A stretch of DNA of 64,000 nucleotides from Simmondsia chinensis (GCA_018398585.1 JAGTTD010000011.1:16049346-16113345), one strand, 5' to 3'. Counted from the first letter of the stretch, positions 33,895 through 45,691 are shown. The notes: generated by a model from the letters alone, not told the origin. Translations and numbers: made by a program.

Positions 33895-34440
33895 AATCAA
33901 GTGGGAGCGAGTTTTCAATTGTTGTAACCTCACGGTCTCCATTACCGGTCTAGCAGTATAGTAGATTGATAGACCTCCCTGCGGAGGATGTCGGTTTGCC
34001 GAATATATGGTTAGACTTATTTTATTATAAACCAAAGTGCAGAGAGCCGATGCGACCGCGCTGCCGTGGAGTATTTCGTGTATTTGTATGGAGGTTTAGG
34101 TAATGGTTTACACTTGACTAGCGTGATGCATTAGCCTCCCCGAGGAGCTCTGTTGTGTCATGTTAGAGACTAAAGTAAAGTGGTGAGTTAATTATGTTTA
34201 GTAAGAGTTATAAGAAAACAGGTTAATTGAGAATAGTTCTCACCTGAACTAGCTTCGTGCGACCCCGCTGTCGGGGAGTAAGGAGTGGTGTGTTTGGGTC
34301 ATCATTGTATGCATGATAGTACAGTTTGGTGGATATCTGACTTGTTGTGTATGCTAAATTGAAAGAATATATGTCACTGCATTAAACATGACTCTTATTA
34401 GACAATTACACATATGTTTGCATTTGCAGTATTTTGTGAT
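33895..34440 (+). other. GC-richer structured leader segment of copia
   Basis: Starts 'aagtgggagcgag' and holds three similar blocks with 'accgcgctgccgtggagta', 'agcctccccgaggagctc' and 'accccgctgtcggggagtaa', each able to pair internally. A near-identical copy lies at 41745-42285. No ORF. Confidence 0.65.
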
Positions 34441-34967
34441 ATGGATACGGCTGGCGAACTTCACTTTATTTTGAATACATAATGTGCTCACTGAACCAAA
34501 TTACTTTGCCTTGAAAAATAAGTTAGACTTGGTTATTACTCACAAGGGACCTACTTGAAAGAAAGGAAAGGGTAAGGTTGCTATTATTGTAACCAAGTCC
34601 ATAAAGAAGTCAGCAAAAGAAAAGTGTTTCATTTGTAAGAAAACTAGGCCAATGGAGGAGAAACTGCACTAATTACATAGCTATTCTTCCTACAAAGACT
34701 GCTAAGCCATCTGGTAAAGGTATATTGATATCTCACTAAGTTGAGTCATGCGCAGTTGAGAGTCCACCAGTTTCCTAGCGGGTGGACTCATGTTCAACTG
34801 ACCTTGTCTGTATTATGTTACAGGGGCTCACACTAGGCTCAAGGCCACACGATGGTTGTTGTACCTGATGGTCTAGGATAGTACAACAATAGTAGTCTTA
34901 AGTGTAGGAGACGTTAGCTTAGACCTTAGTAATAGAGTTTTGTTTTAAAGGATTGATTATTTAAACC
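34441..34967 (+). pseudogene. Copia gag knuckle and protease remnant
   Basis: Plus-strand fragments KEKCFICKK and EEKLH (34610-34670) are the remains of a gag CCHC knuckle preceded by a lysine-rich stretch. Further on SVGDVSLDLSNRVLF-like residues recall the copia protease to pre-integrase link. Many stops; not functional. Confidence 0.55.
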
Positions 34968-36492
34968 TTCTCTACACAGGAATTTGATTTCTATGTCTTG
35001 TTTTATGAATAAATGTTATTCAATTGATTTTGATAATATTGATTTTAATATGTGAAATAAGTTTTTTATTTGCAAATGTACATGAATGAATGGTTTATTC
35101 ATGTTATTTCGTTATCAAAACTATGGTAATTGTTTAAATCAATTTAACGTATGTTCACTTGTTCATTCTTCTGAAAGAAAACACCTTGAAAGGGATATTG
35201 CCTACACATGGCACCAACGTTTAGGTTACACTAATTCGAACAGGATCCAAAGACTAGTAAAAGATGGACTGATAGAGGCTTTGGACTTGAGGTCATTACC
35301 AGTTTGCGAATTCTGCATAGAATGAAAGGTTACCAATTTTGTCTTTAAGAGTAAAGGCAATAGGGTTGGTGGCTTGCTTGAGCTAGTTCACATATATGTA
35401 TGTGGAACAATACATGTTTAGGCATGAGATGGGTATGAGTACTTAAACACATTAAGTGATGATTACTCAAGGCATGGATATGTATAACTGATGAAACGTA
35501 AGTCGGACTCTTTTGAAAAGTTCAAAGAGTACAAAACTGAAGTTGAAAAGCTATTAGGTAAACTATTTAAATCACTTCGATCAGATCGAATTGGTGAATA
35601 ATTTTTTGGGTGAGTTTCCTAACTACAAATGAGATCACATCTCAGCTTACCGCAGCAGAATGGTGTTGCAGATAGAAGGAACAAGCACAGTCTTTTCTAC
35701 AGTTTTTGATTTAAAGTTTTTTTTTAAATATAGTGCAAAACGCTTAGAGAAGGATTTTACGAGTAAGCTACAAAACAAAAACAAAATAGTATTAAAGGAG
35801 AATGACACTAATTCTGAACAGCTGGACACAACTTAAGATATAGTGGATGCATTGGATGCACCTACTAATAGGAACTAGAATGTTCCAGGTACACGAAAGC
35901 TTAGGTGTGGTGGGAGGATTTTCAGGATACCTGACAGGTTCATAGCGGGAGCCTAAGTGGTTGACCGTGGCATTAAATCTGATCCTTTTAGCCACAATGA
36001 AGTAGTTAAGTCTTATAGTTTTGAGCAATTGGTTAAACGAACCATGCCTCTACAACCGACATTAAGAGAAAGTAGTGACTTTCTTGGTATTGTATGTCAA
36101 CAATATACTACTCATTGGGAATGATGTAGGGGTGTCATTAGCTGTAATGGTTTGGTTGCCATGATAGCTCAATATGAAAGACATAGGAGAAGCCAACTCT
36201 ACTTTTAAGATTAAGCTTTTGCGAGGTCGTAAGAGTAGGATGTTAGGTCTTTCTCTAGCCACTTATATTAACAAGATGTTGCCAAGGTATGGCATGGAGT
36301 CCCTCTCTCTTCTGAGTAGTGTTCTAGAACACCTAAAAAGGAGGAGCAATTTAGTAATATTCCATATGCTTTGGCCGTGGGATCCTCAAGTATGCCATGT
36401 TGTGCATGAGACTTGATGTCTGCTATGCTATGGAATAGCAAATAGGTGTTAGTCTAACATGGGTCCAATGGACTAAGCGGCAGTGAAGTGTT
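34968..36492 (+). pseudogene. Copia pol remnant, duplication unit 1
   Basis: Begins at a TTCTCTA (34968) and contains: the GAG-pre-integrase domain (35086-35325; HLERDIAYTWHQRLGYTNSN, VCEFCIE); an integrase core remnant (LSDDYSRHGYV, KFKEYKTEVEKLLGK, LRSDRIGE, LPQQNGVA); and the last part of RT plus the RNase H start (MKDIGEANSTFKIKLLRGRK, YINKMLPRYGMES, NIPYALAVGS). The first two-thirds of RT, with its catalytic motif, is missing. Stops in every domain. Confidence 0.85.
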
Positions 36493-38016
36493 TTCTCTAG
36501 ACAGGAATTTTATTTCTATGTCTTGTTTTACTAATAACTGTTATTCAATTGATTTTGATAATGGAGATTTTAATATGTGAAATAAGTTGTTTATTTGCAA
36601 ATGTACATGAATGAATGGTTTATTCATGTTATTTCGTTATCAAAACTATGGTAATTGTTTAAATCAATTTAACGTATGTTCACTTGTTCATTCTTCTGAA
36701 AGAAAACACCTTGAAAGGGATATTGCCTACACATGGCACCAACGTTTAGGTCACACTAATTCGAACAGGATTCAAAGACTGGTAAAAGATGGACTGATAG
36801 ATGCTTTGGACTTGAGGTCATTACCAGTTTGCGAATTCTGCATAGAATGAAAGGTGCCCAATTTTGTCTTTAAGAGTAAAGGCAACAGGGTTGGTGGCTT
36901 GCTTGAGCTGGTTCACATAGGTGTATGTGGAATAATACATGTTCAGGCATGAGATGGGTATGAGTACTTAACCACATTAAGTGATGATTACTCAAGCCAT
37001 GGATTTGTTTACCTGATGAAACGTAAGTCGGACTCTTTTGAAAAGTTCAAAGAGTACAAAACTGAAGTTGAAAAACTATTAGGTAAACTAATTAAGTCAC
37101 TTCGATCAGATAAAAGTGGTGAATAATTTTTTGGGTGAGTTTCCTAACTACAAATGAGATAAGATCTCAGCTTACCACAGCAGAATGGTGTTGCAGCTAG
37201 AAGGAGCAAGCACGGTCTTTTCTGCAGTTTTTTATTTTAAGTTTTTTTTTTAAATACAGTGCAAAACGCTTCGAGAAGGATTTTGCAAGTAAGCTACAAA
37301 ACAAAAACAAAATAGTATTAAAGGAGAATGACACTAATTCTGAACCGCTAGACACAACTTAAGTTATAGTGGATGCATTGGATGCACCTACTAATAGGAA
37401 CAAGAATGTTCCAGGTATACGAAAGCTTAGGTGTGGTGGGAGGATTGTCAGGATACCTGACAGGTTCATAGCGGGAGCCTGAGTGGTTGACCGTGGCATT
37501 AAATCTGATCCTTTTAGCCACAATGAAGTAGTTAAGTCTTATAGTTTTAAGCAATTGGTTAAACGAACCATGCTTGTACAACCGACATTATGAGAAAGTA
37601 GTGACTTTCTTGGTATTGTATGTCAACAATATACTACTCATTGGGAATGATGTAGGGGTGTCATTAGCTTTAAAGGTTTGGCTGCCATGATAGCCCAATA
37701 TGTAAGGCACAGGGGAAGCCAACTCTACTTTTAAGATTAAGCTTTTGCGAATCGTAAGAGTAGGATGTTGGGTCTTTCTCTAGCCACTTATATTAACAAG
37801 ATGTTGCCAAGGTATAGCATGGAGTCCCTCTCTCTTTTGTATAGTGTCTAGAACACCTCAAAAGGAGGAGCAATTGAGGAATATTCCATATGCTTTGGCC
37901 GTGAGAGCCTCAGGTATGCCATGTTGTGCACGAGGCTTGATGTCTGCTATGCTATGGTATAGCAAACAGGTGTTAGTCTAACATGGGTCCAATGGAATAA
38001 GTGGTAGTGAAGTGTT
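36493..38016 (+). pseudogene. Copia pol remnant, duplication unit 2
   Basis: A second copy of 34968-36492, offset by 1525 bases and very similar (the 79-residue pre-integrase ORF at 36611-36850 differs at only two residues). Carries independent small changes, for example a deletion in 'gcgaatcgtaag' at about 37748. Starts and ends at TTCTCTA. Confidence 0.9.
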
Positions 38017-38320
38017 TTCTCTAGTTCTTGAGAAGAACTAGAGATCCTATGTTGATCTTTCAAAGTGACGAGCTGGTTCCAGTTGGCTATGCTGATTTAA
38101 GACTTCCAGTCAGATTAAAATGATAGGCGTTCGACGTCTAAGCTTGTCTTTACCCTTGGAGTGGGAGCCATTAGTGAGAGGAATGTCAAGTAGTATTGTA
38201 TTACTGACTTCACAAAAAAGTTACTGTGCTCATTAAGGGTTAGGCTCAGTAGACTTTTTGGTTCAAACTTAAAAGGTGTGTGTATGGATTTTGTCATAAA
38301 TTGGATTTACGACAAGAGAT
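38017..38320 (+). pseudogene. Copia RNase H tail and PPT
   Basis: Degenerate C-terminal RNase H fragments follow the duplicated unit. The sequence 'gacaagagat' abuts LTR-B and is the likely, weak, polypurine tract. Confidence 0.55.
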
Positions 38321-40370
38321 TGTTAGGAACAGTGTCCTGAAATCCAGATTTATTTTGGACATATTATTTTAATTAACAAATAAAATTGAAGTTCCAGTCG
38401 TTTTCTAGTTGAATTCGTGTATGTTAGCATTTGTACTGCATGTGATTTTCTTTTGGGGGACATCCATGAGATGGGTGTAGTCCTCAGACTACAATTTACA
38501 TGTTTGTTCTAAATGGTTTATGAGACTAAGCCACATATAGACTTGGAACAAATGGTATGGATTGTTGTTTGAAAGACTCGTAGTCGAAGACAAGTTTGGA
38601 CCACTAGTATGTCAGGACTATAACGTGACACATTAGATGACTTGCCTTGGTAATGTGGATGGAGATACAAAAGTGTTAGGTTAGTGTGTTTAATAAGATT
38701 GACACACTGAGTTGGACCAGGTGGGTTACTTATTTCTCGACTACTATCGGAGATGAGTGATTCAAGTTGTACTATTTGAACGACGACTCTAAATCCTGAG
38801 GTTATTCTGGACTTGTGCATGGAGCATTAGTAACTTTGGTGTACTATAAGTAAGGTCTAAACGAATGACTGAAATCCCACGTACACTTGGGAGTGGCGTG
38901 AAGTGCGACAAGGATCAGGTATTCAATAGGGAATCTGCAGTCTCTTATAATATACAGATGTCCCCTTAGTTGATTCGCAAATATTTCAATAGTTCGGAAT
39001 CTTTGGCCAAAGTTTTCTAAGTGTTTGACATTTTGAATTTATACTGTGAATATGTTCAAGTGTAAATGAATTATTCAGTGAAGGACAAGTCGGTAACTAA
39101 TGGTGAAGCTGTGAGAAGGATAATGGCAGTAGTTATATTTATCTGTTATGGACATCTAGTGGAGGAGTTGTTGTCATCAATACAGTCTATTAGGGAGATA
39201 TCGAATAAATAATTTTAGTCTGGAGTGCCGTGAGATTTATTTAGTGGAATTAAGTCCCATTAAATGGTTATTAAATTAATATCATGAGATGGTTTAATAT
39301 AACCTATTTGGAGTTAGATTTAAATTGTCCCTGAGGTCCTTGCGCAAGCCTCTGTATTTATTGCCGTTGGAAAAATATTAAAGAATTTATGAGATGAATT
39401 ATTTATCCATAAGATGGACCGCGTGAAGGGGAGATCCGCGTGCGCCCACATCAGCCAATTAGGAAGCGACACATGGCACGCGGTGATAGGCCCTCCCAGG
39501 CGGTTTGCACTGTTACAAAACGCGGCGTTTTGAACCTGTTTTTAAATGATGCGTTTTGATTTCAACTAGGCGCATCCCACATCAAAAAATTGGATTTTTT
39601 CGCTCCGGTATATTCCTTTAAATAGAGGGGCTTATTCCGAGGTTTGGCATTCAAATTGTAATATTTCTTTAGGATTTCTGAAATTGTTTCGGGGATCTAA
39701 TTTGAGAGAAAAATTTCAATTGAAATTTTTCTTTCCTCAGTTTAATATTTTTCGGAGCCCACCCTCTAGGCAGTTCAAGGTCATTGCGTAGAAGGTCTCG
39801 GGGTCTCGATTTTGAAGAATATTATTTGCTTTCTGATTTTTCTTTTATTGGAGCTATTTCAGGTATGTTCTTTTTTTCCGTCTTTTTTTTGTTTTCACTT
39901 TTCTATTTATTTGCAGTATTCGTCATTATACCTATTTAAGGTTATGCATTGTTATGAATGTATTAGAGTAGAAGGCCTGTAGATCTAAATTAAGAATTTA
40001 GATATGTTGATTTAAATTATGAATTTAAGTCAGTGGATTTAAAATTAGTAATTTTAAATCAACCCTAGGTTTAGAGTTATGAATTCTAAACTTGTTCCGC
40101 TGCGTAAACTTTTCGGAGAATTTTTAAAATTCATCCCAACAACCGGCATTAGGGCAAAAGGTTTATAGAGATAAACCTATTCCCTTGATATCTCGCACGT
40201 GAGGTGTCACGAAGTGTGACTCTCTGACCGGGGGCTTTGGTAGAGAGAAGAGTCTACTACTCTACGTGCTCTAATAGGTGCCTATTGTTGTGATCATAGT
40301 TGAGAACTGTGAACCCAATAGTCGGCTTCAGAGTTTATTTTTCAATAAAATTCATATCTTTTTCCCAACA
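38321..40370 (+). mobile_element. Copia LTR-B (2050 bp)
   Basis: Starts TGTTAGGAAC, ends TTTCCCAACA, directly followed by PBS 2 at 40373-40385. Contains TTTAAATAG at 39617-39625 as a promoter-like box, absent from LTR-A. Confidence 0.92.
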
Positions 40371-42285
40371 ATTGGTATCAGAGCCAGCTTCTGATTACAT
40401 TCATAATAAACATGACTAGGTATAATAAGATCGAAATAAATAGATTTGCAATTTAATAAAATTGAGATTTTGTTAAGTAGGAAAGTGAGTTTAATTTGAC
40501 GGTTCAATTTAAATTATTTAAATCAATAATGAATTAATGATTAATTCAGATGATTGTTTGTATTTGTGATTTAAATTATTTAAATTATTAAAGTAATTAA
40601 TTGTTAATTAGATTGCTTTAAAGTAACGATTTAAATTATTTAAATCCGTTTAAAGATTTAATAGTTAACTAGATTATTTAAAGTATCAATTTAAATTGTT
40701 TAAATAGGTCAAAAGAGTTAATAGTTAACTAGGTTATTTATACTAACAATTTAAGTTGTTTAAATTGTTAATAAATTAATCGTTAATTCGGAACAACCCT
40801 TAAATTTGCGATTATTCTTTTCGTATAATGAGATTGTACATTATCTGTCCTGATTTACGGAATCGGACAAAATTGATCTAATAAGATTAGATTCAAATAT
40901 TTTTAACAATACAGTATAAAATTGTTATAAAATTGGATAAAATTGATCTAATAAGATTAGATTCATATTTTTTCTATAATCGGATAATATTGATCCAATG
41001 AGATTAGATTCAATTTAATTTTTTTAATTTTAAGAATTAATAAAAAATCTAATGATGTCGGCGTCAGCCCAACGCTGACTCATCAAGTTAGAATTAAAAA
41101 AAATATTTTTTTATTTTATTATTATTTGGGCGTGTAGACGTCAACACTGATTTACATAATAATTAAGTTATTTAGAATATGATTCTAAATTAGATTATGT
41201 GATAATCTAAGTTGTGAATCAGAGTATTTTAAATAAAAGTTATTTAAAATTATTTTAGAATAAGATTTTGAAATAGATTATAAGATAGTCTAAGTTAACT
41301 TTATTTTTAAAATAAAAGTTAAATTTTGTTAATTAAAATTTAGAATAAAATTCTAAACTAGACTATTGGATAGTCTAAGCTTGTTTGGTTTTAGAATAAG
41401 ATTATGAAAAATAGACTATGGGATAATCTAAGTGCAAAATCGCTATAAATAAAATTATTTTTAATTTAATTTTGGAATCATAATTTTTAAAGTAGATGAT
41501 GTGATATTCTAAATTAAATGTTGATATTGTTTTAATTAAAATTAATTAATTAATTTTATTGATTGAATTTTAGAATGAGATTCTAATGTAAGATAATGAG
41601 ATAATCTATATTGTAAAACGGTAGTTTTTCAAATCAATTAATTAATTAGTTTTGGTTAATTTTGGAATGAGATTCTAAAGGGGATTATGAGATAATCCGG
41701 GTTGTAAATACAAATTAATTAAAAACCACTGGTTATAAAAATTAAGTGGGAGCGAGTTTTCAATTGTTGTAACCTCACGGTCTCCATTACCGGTCTAGCA
41801 GTATAGTAGATCGATAGACCTCCCTGCAGAGGATGTCGGTTTGCCGATTATATGGTTAGACTTCTTTTAGGATAAACCAAAGTGCAAAGAACCGATGCGA
41901 CCACGCTGCCGAGGAGTATTTCGTGTATTTGTATGGAGGTTTAGGTAATGGTTTGCACTTGACTGGCGTGATGCATTAGCCTCCCCGAGGAGCTCTGTTG
42001 TGTCATGTTAGAGACTAAGGTAAAGTGGTGAGTTAATTATGTTTAGTAAGAGTTACAAGAAAACAGGTTAATTGAGAATAGTTCTCACCTAAACTAGCTT
42101 CGTGCGACCCCGCAGTCGGGGAGTAAGGAGTGGTGTGTTTGGGCATCATTGTATGCATGATAGTACAGTTTGGTGGATATCTGACTTATTGCGCATGCTA
42201 AATTGAAAGAATATATGTCACTGCATTATACATGACTCTTGTTAGACAATTACACATATGTTTGCATTTACAGTAATTTTTGATA
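40371..42285 (+). repeat. Second copia leader with PBS 2 and palindromic repeats
   Basis: PBS TGGTATCAGAGCC at 40373-40385, then the same three sets of tandem palindromic repeats as the first leader (about 40510-41700) and the structured GC-richer segment (41745-42160). It carries small deletions relative to copy 1, for instance near 41015-41170. Confidence 0.85.
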
Positions 42286-43445
42286 TGGATACGGCTGGCG
42301 AACTTCACTTTATTCTGAATGCATAATGTACTCACTGAACCAAATTACTTCACCTTGAAAAATTAGTTAGACTTAGTTATTATTCACAAGGGATCTACTA
42401 GAAAGAAAGAAAAGGGTAAGGTTGCTATTGTTGCAACCAAGTCCATAAGGAAGTCAGCAAAAGAAAAGTGTTTCATTTGCAAGAAAACTAGGCCACTACA
42501 GGAGAAACTACACTAAGTACATAGCTATTCTTCCTATAAAGACTGCTAAGTCATCTGGTGAAGGTATATTGATATCTCACTAAGTTGAGTCATGCGCAGT
42601 TGAGAGTCCACTAGTTTCCTAGTTGGTGGACTCAGGTTCAACCGACCTTATCTGTAATACGTTACATGGGCTCAGACTCGGCTAAAGGCTACACGATGGG
42701 CATTGTACCTAATGGTCTGGGACAGTACAGTAATAGTAGTCTTAAGTGTAGGAGACATTAGCTTAGACCTTAGTAATAGAGTTTTGTTTTAAAGGATTGG
42801 TTATTTAAACCTTCTCTACACAGGAATTTGATTTCTATGTCCTGTTTTATGAATAATTGTTATTCAATTGATTTTGATAATGGAGATTTTAATATGTGAA
42901 ATAAGTTGTTTATTTGCGAATGCACATGAATGAATGGTTTATTCATGTTATTTCGTTATTAAAACTATGGTAATTGTTTAAATCAATTTAACGTATGTTC
43001 ACTTGTTCATTCTTCTGAAAGAAAACACCTTGAGAGGGATATTGCCTGCACATGGCACCAACATTTAGGTCACACTAATTCGAACAGGATTCAAAGACTA
43101 GTTAAAGATGGACTGATAGAGGCTGTGGACTTGAGGTAATTACCAGTTTGTGAATTTTACATAGAATGAAAGGTGACCAATTCTGTCTTTAAGAGTAAAG
43201 GCAATGGGGTTGGTGGCTTTCTTGAGCTGGTTCACATAGATTTATGTGGAACAATATATGTTCAGGCATGAGATGGGTATGAGTACTTAACCACATTAAG
43301 TGATGATTACTCAAGGCATGGATATGTTTACCTAATGAAATGTAAGTCGGACTCTTTTGAAAAGTTCAAAGAGTACAAAACTGAAGTTGAAAAGCTATTA
43401 GGTAAACTAATTAAGTCACTTCGATCAGATCGAAGTGGTGAATAA
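42286..43445 (+). pseudogene. Second copia gag-to-integrase remnant, truncated
   Basis: Repeats 34441-35595 (gag knuckle KCFICKK, pre-integrase, integrase core to LRSDRSGE) and stops abruptly at 'gaataattttg', where LTR-C sequence begins. RT and RNase H are missing. There are more stops in the pre-integrase domain than in the first copies. Confidence 0.8.
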
Positions 43446-43725
43446 TTTTGTTCCGCTACGTAAACTTTTGGCAGAATTTTTGAAATTCATCCCAACAACC
43501 GGTATTAGGGCAAAAGGTTATAGGGAAAAACCTATTCCCGGGAACTCTCGCACGTGAGGTGTCACGAAGCGTGACTCTCCGACCGGGGGCTTAGTTAGAG
43601 AAAAGAGTCTCCTACTCTAAGTGCTCTAATAGGTGTCTATTATTGTGATCATAGTTGAGAACTATAAACCTAATAGTCGGCGTCAGAGTTTATTTTTCAT
43701 TAAAATTCATATCTTTTTCCCAACA
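43446..43725 (+). mobile_element. Copia LTR-C, 3' fragment
   Basis: Matches the last 280 bases of LTR-B (from 'gttccgctacgtaaac') and ends CCCAACA; PBS 3 TGGTATCAGAGCC is at 43728-43740. Confidence 0.9.
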
Positions 43726-44318
43726 ATTGGTATCAGAGCCAGCTTCTGATGACATTCATAGTATACATGACTAGGTATAATAAGATCGAAATAAAATAGA
43801 GATTTTATTAAGAAGGAATGTGAGTTTATTTTGACGGTTTGATTAAAATTTTTTAAATCAGTAAAGAACCATGCATGTACAACCGACATTAAGAGAAAGT
43901 AGTGACCTTCTTGGTATTGTATATCAACAATATACTACTCATTGGGAATGATGTAGGGGTGTCATTAGCTGTAAAGGTTTGGTTGCCATGATAGCTCAAT
44001 ATAAAAGACATAGGAGAAGCTAACTCTACTTTTAAGATTAAGCTTTTGCGAGGTCGTAAGAGTAGGATGTTGGGTCTTTCTCTAGCCACTTATATTAACA
44101 AGATGTTGTCAAGGTATAGCATGGAGTCCCTCTCTCTTTTGAGTAGTGTTCTAGAACACCTCAAAAGGAGGAGCAATTGAGGAATATTCCATATGCTTTG
44201 GCCGTGGGAGCCTCAGGTATGACATGTTGTGCACGAGACTTGATGTCTGCTATGCTATGGTATAGTAAACAGGAGTTAGTCTAACATGGGTCCAATGGAC
44301 TAAGTGGCAGTAAAGTGT
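43726..44318 (+). pseudogene. Copia leader fused to RT/RNase H fragment
   Basis: PBS 3 and about 125 bases of leader run into a piece of RT/RNase H (43867-44318, matching 36045-36490) through the short shared sequence around 'aaagaaccatgc'. Everything between leader and RT is gone. Confidence 0.82.
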
Positions 44319-44565
44319 TTTGAAATTCATCCCAACAACCGGTATTAGGGCAAAAGGTTATAGAGAAAAACCTATTCTCAGGAACTCTCGCTCGTGAGGT
44401 GTCACGAAGCGTGACTCTCCGACCTGGGGCTTAGGTAGAGAGAAGAGTCTCCTACTCTAAGTGCTCTAATAGGTGCCTACTGTTGTGACCATAGTTGAAA
44501 ACTCTGAACCCAATAGTCGGCATCAGAGTTTATTTTTCAATAAAATTCATATCTTTTTCCCAGCA
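44319..44565 (+). mobile_element. Copia LTR-D, 3' fragment at the right end of the array
   Basis: Matches the last 245 bases of LTR-B (from 'gaaattcatcccaacaacc') and ends CCCAGCA followed by the target duplication ACATC. Confidence 0.9.
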
Positions 44566-44570
44566 ACATC

Positions 44571-45243
44571 TTCATCACCATACCTTGTACACAGCTCGTT
44601 CGACAATGTAGTCCAAGTAAGGTTAGGCTTAGTGTGTAACAATCCATAATACCAAGTCTCCATTTCAGCACACAAATAAACTGCAGCAAACTCCACCTTC
44701 TCTTGATGATCAATATTGTAAAACTTGAAGTACCTTTCCCATTTCCTCAACAATGATTGAGGCAAAGTACCGTCAAATGGTTCCAAATCTACCCGAGGTT
44801 GCCAAAATGCATAATTTCTTACATTAGTAGCACTGTCACTCGTATCAGTAGCTGGAGGAGTGTGATCTGGTGGCCTAGTTTGTTGACTGAATGGTTGCTG
44901 ACTAGCTGGAAGAAGAATTCCTCCACACAGTGGTTGTGGCTCACTTCACTTTTGCCAAACAGAAATTTGCCAAGAGAATTGCTGTGATTGATTCTCGAAC
45001 TTCTTATCCAATTTCTGAGATTGATTGTCCAACTTCTGATCCAGCTTTTGCTTGATATCCTACTGGAAGGTTATAAGCATGTTCTGCATCATTTGCAACA
45101 TCTGATCCATCTAAATTCCTTGAACATTACCTCCTTTAGCTCCAGCCACCGTAGCTGCAAGAAGTAGGTGTTCCTCCTACTGCACTACCTAGTGCAGCAT
45201 TTGGCACATTGTTAGCTGCATTGGAGCAAGTATTAGGAGCCAT
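44571..45243 (-). pseudogene. Chromovirus 2 gag, N-terminal part
   Basis: The ATG at 45243 opens MAPNTCSNAANNVPN; after at least one shift the gag domain reads MEPFDGTLPQSLLRKWERYF, FAAVYLCAEMETWYYGL, WTTLSNELCTRYGDEDV, ending at the copia TSD. It continues at 30335. A Q-rich coiled segment lies between (44985-45110). Confidence 0.88.
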
Positions 45244-45362
45244 ATCGGATCTTCTTTTCCTAGCCAGAATTGAACTTATCTCATTTCAGCTAATGTCGAA
45301 CCAAAACTACTTAAATACATCGAATTGAAGTAAGATTCAATCCGATCAAGTGCCTAGCACAA

Positions 45363-45375
45363 GGCTCGGATACCA
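45363..45375 (-). other. Chromovirus 2 PBS (initiator-Met type)
   Basis: TGGTATCCGAGCC on the minus strand, two bases inside the 5' LTR; one mismatch to the usual TGGTATCAGAGCC. Confidence 0.85.
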
Positions 45376-45377
45376 AT

Positions 45378-45686
45378 TGTTAAGTATCAAGATGAATCTT
45401 AATCTTAGCCTAGGTGAGAGAGAGGTAAGATGAGAGAAAGAAGGGAAGGAGATGAGGAAATAGAGGGAAAAATATCTAAAGATATTTCAATTTGATTATT
45501 CATGAATGAAACTTACACCCACACTAGCTACTTATAGCTAATACAAGATTAAGGAACTAACAATGAATCTAGACACTCAACTCAATACAACCAACTCAAC
45601 AACCGGAAAGCACAATTACAACTCATAACAACCCAAACTACCTTTCCCTCCAAAACATAAACTCCAATACATTTCGGGACATGACA
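45378..45686 (-). mobile_element. Chromovirus 2, 5' LTR
   Basis: 309 bp, TGTTAAGTATC...GGGACATGACA, partner of 26098-26406; followed by the ATGGA duplication. Three to four of the differences cluster at 45639-45665, near the outer edge. Confidence 0.95.
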
Positions 45687-45691
45687 ATGGA

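Larger units (their letters stand above)
30341..44565 (+). mobile_element. Rearranged Ty1/copia array in chromovirus gag
   Basis: A plus-strand copia element is flanked by one target duplication, ACGTC (30336-30340) and ACATC (44566-44570), so the whole 14.2 kb derives from a single insertion site. Order: full LTR-A, internal region with a 1.5-kb duplication, full LTR-B, a second truncated internal region, LTR-C fragment, leader plus RT fragment, LTR-D fragment. Three PBS copies (TGGTATCAGAGCC) follow LTR-A, LTR-B and LTR-C. Coding regions are badly decayed and most of the RT domain is missing in all copies. Confidence 0.88.
26098..45686 (-). mobile_element. Chromovirus (Ty3/gypsy) element 2 inserted in Athila integrase
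   Basis: A minus-strand element with two 309-bp LTRs of equal length, TG...CA ends, a 5-bp ATGGA duplication at 26093-26097 and 45687-45691, an initiator-Met PBS, a strong PPT and the order gag-protease-RT-RNase H-integrase-chromodomain-like end. The LTRs differ at about 14 of 309 positions by eye. A copia array (30341-44565) splits gag. Minus that insert the element is about 5.4 kb, a normal length for this group. Confidence 0.95.

Noticed and set aside
35647..36262. Minus-strand ORFs in the copia duplication
   Set aside because: Shadow frames of the plus-strand pol remnants; repeated in the second unit for the same reason.
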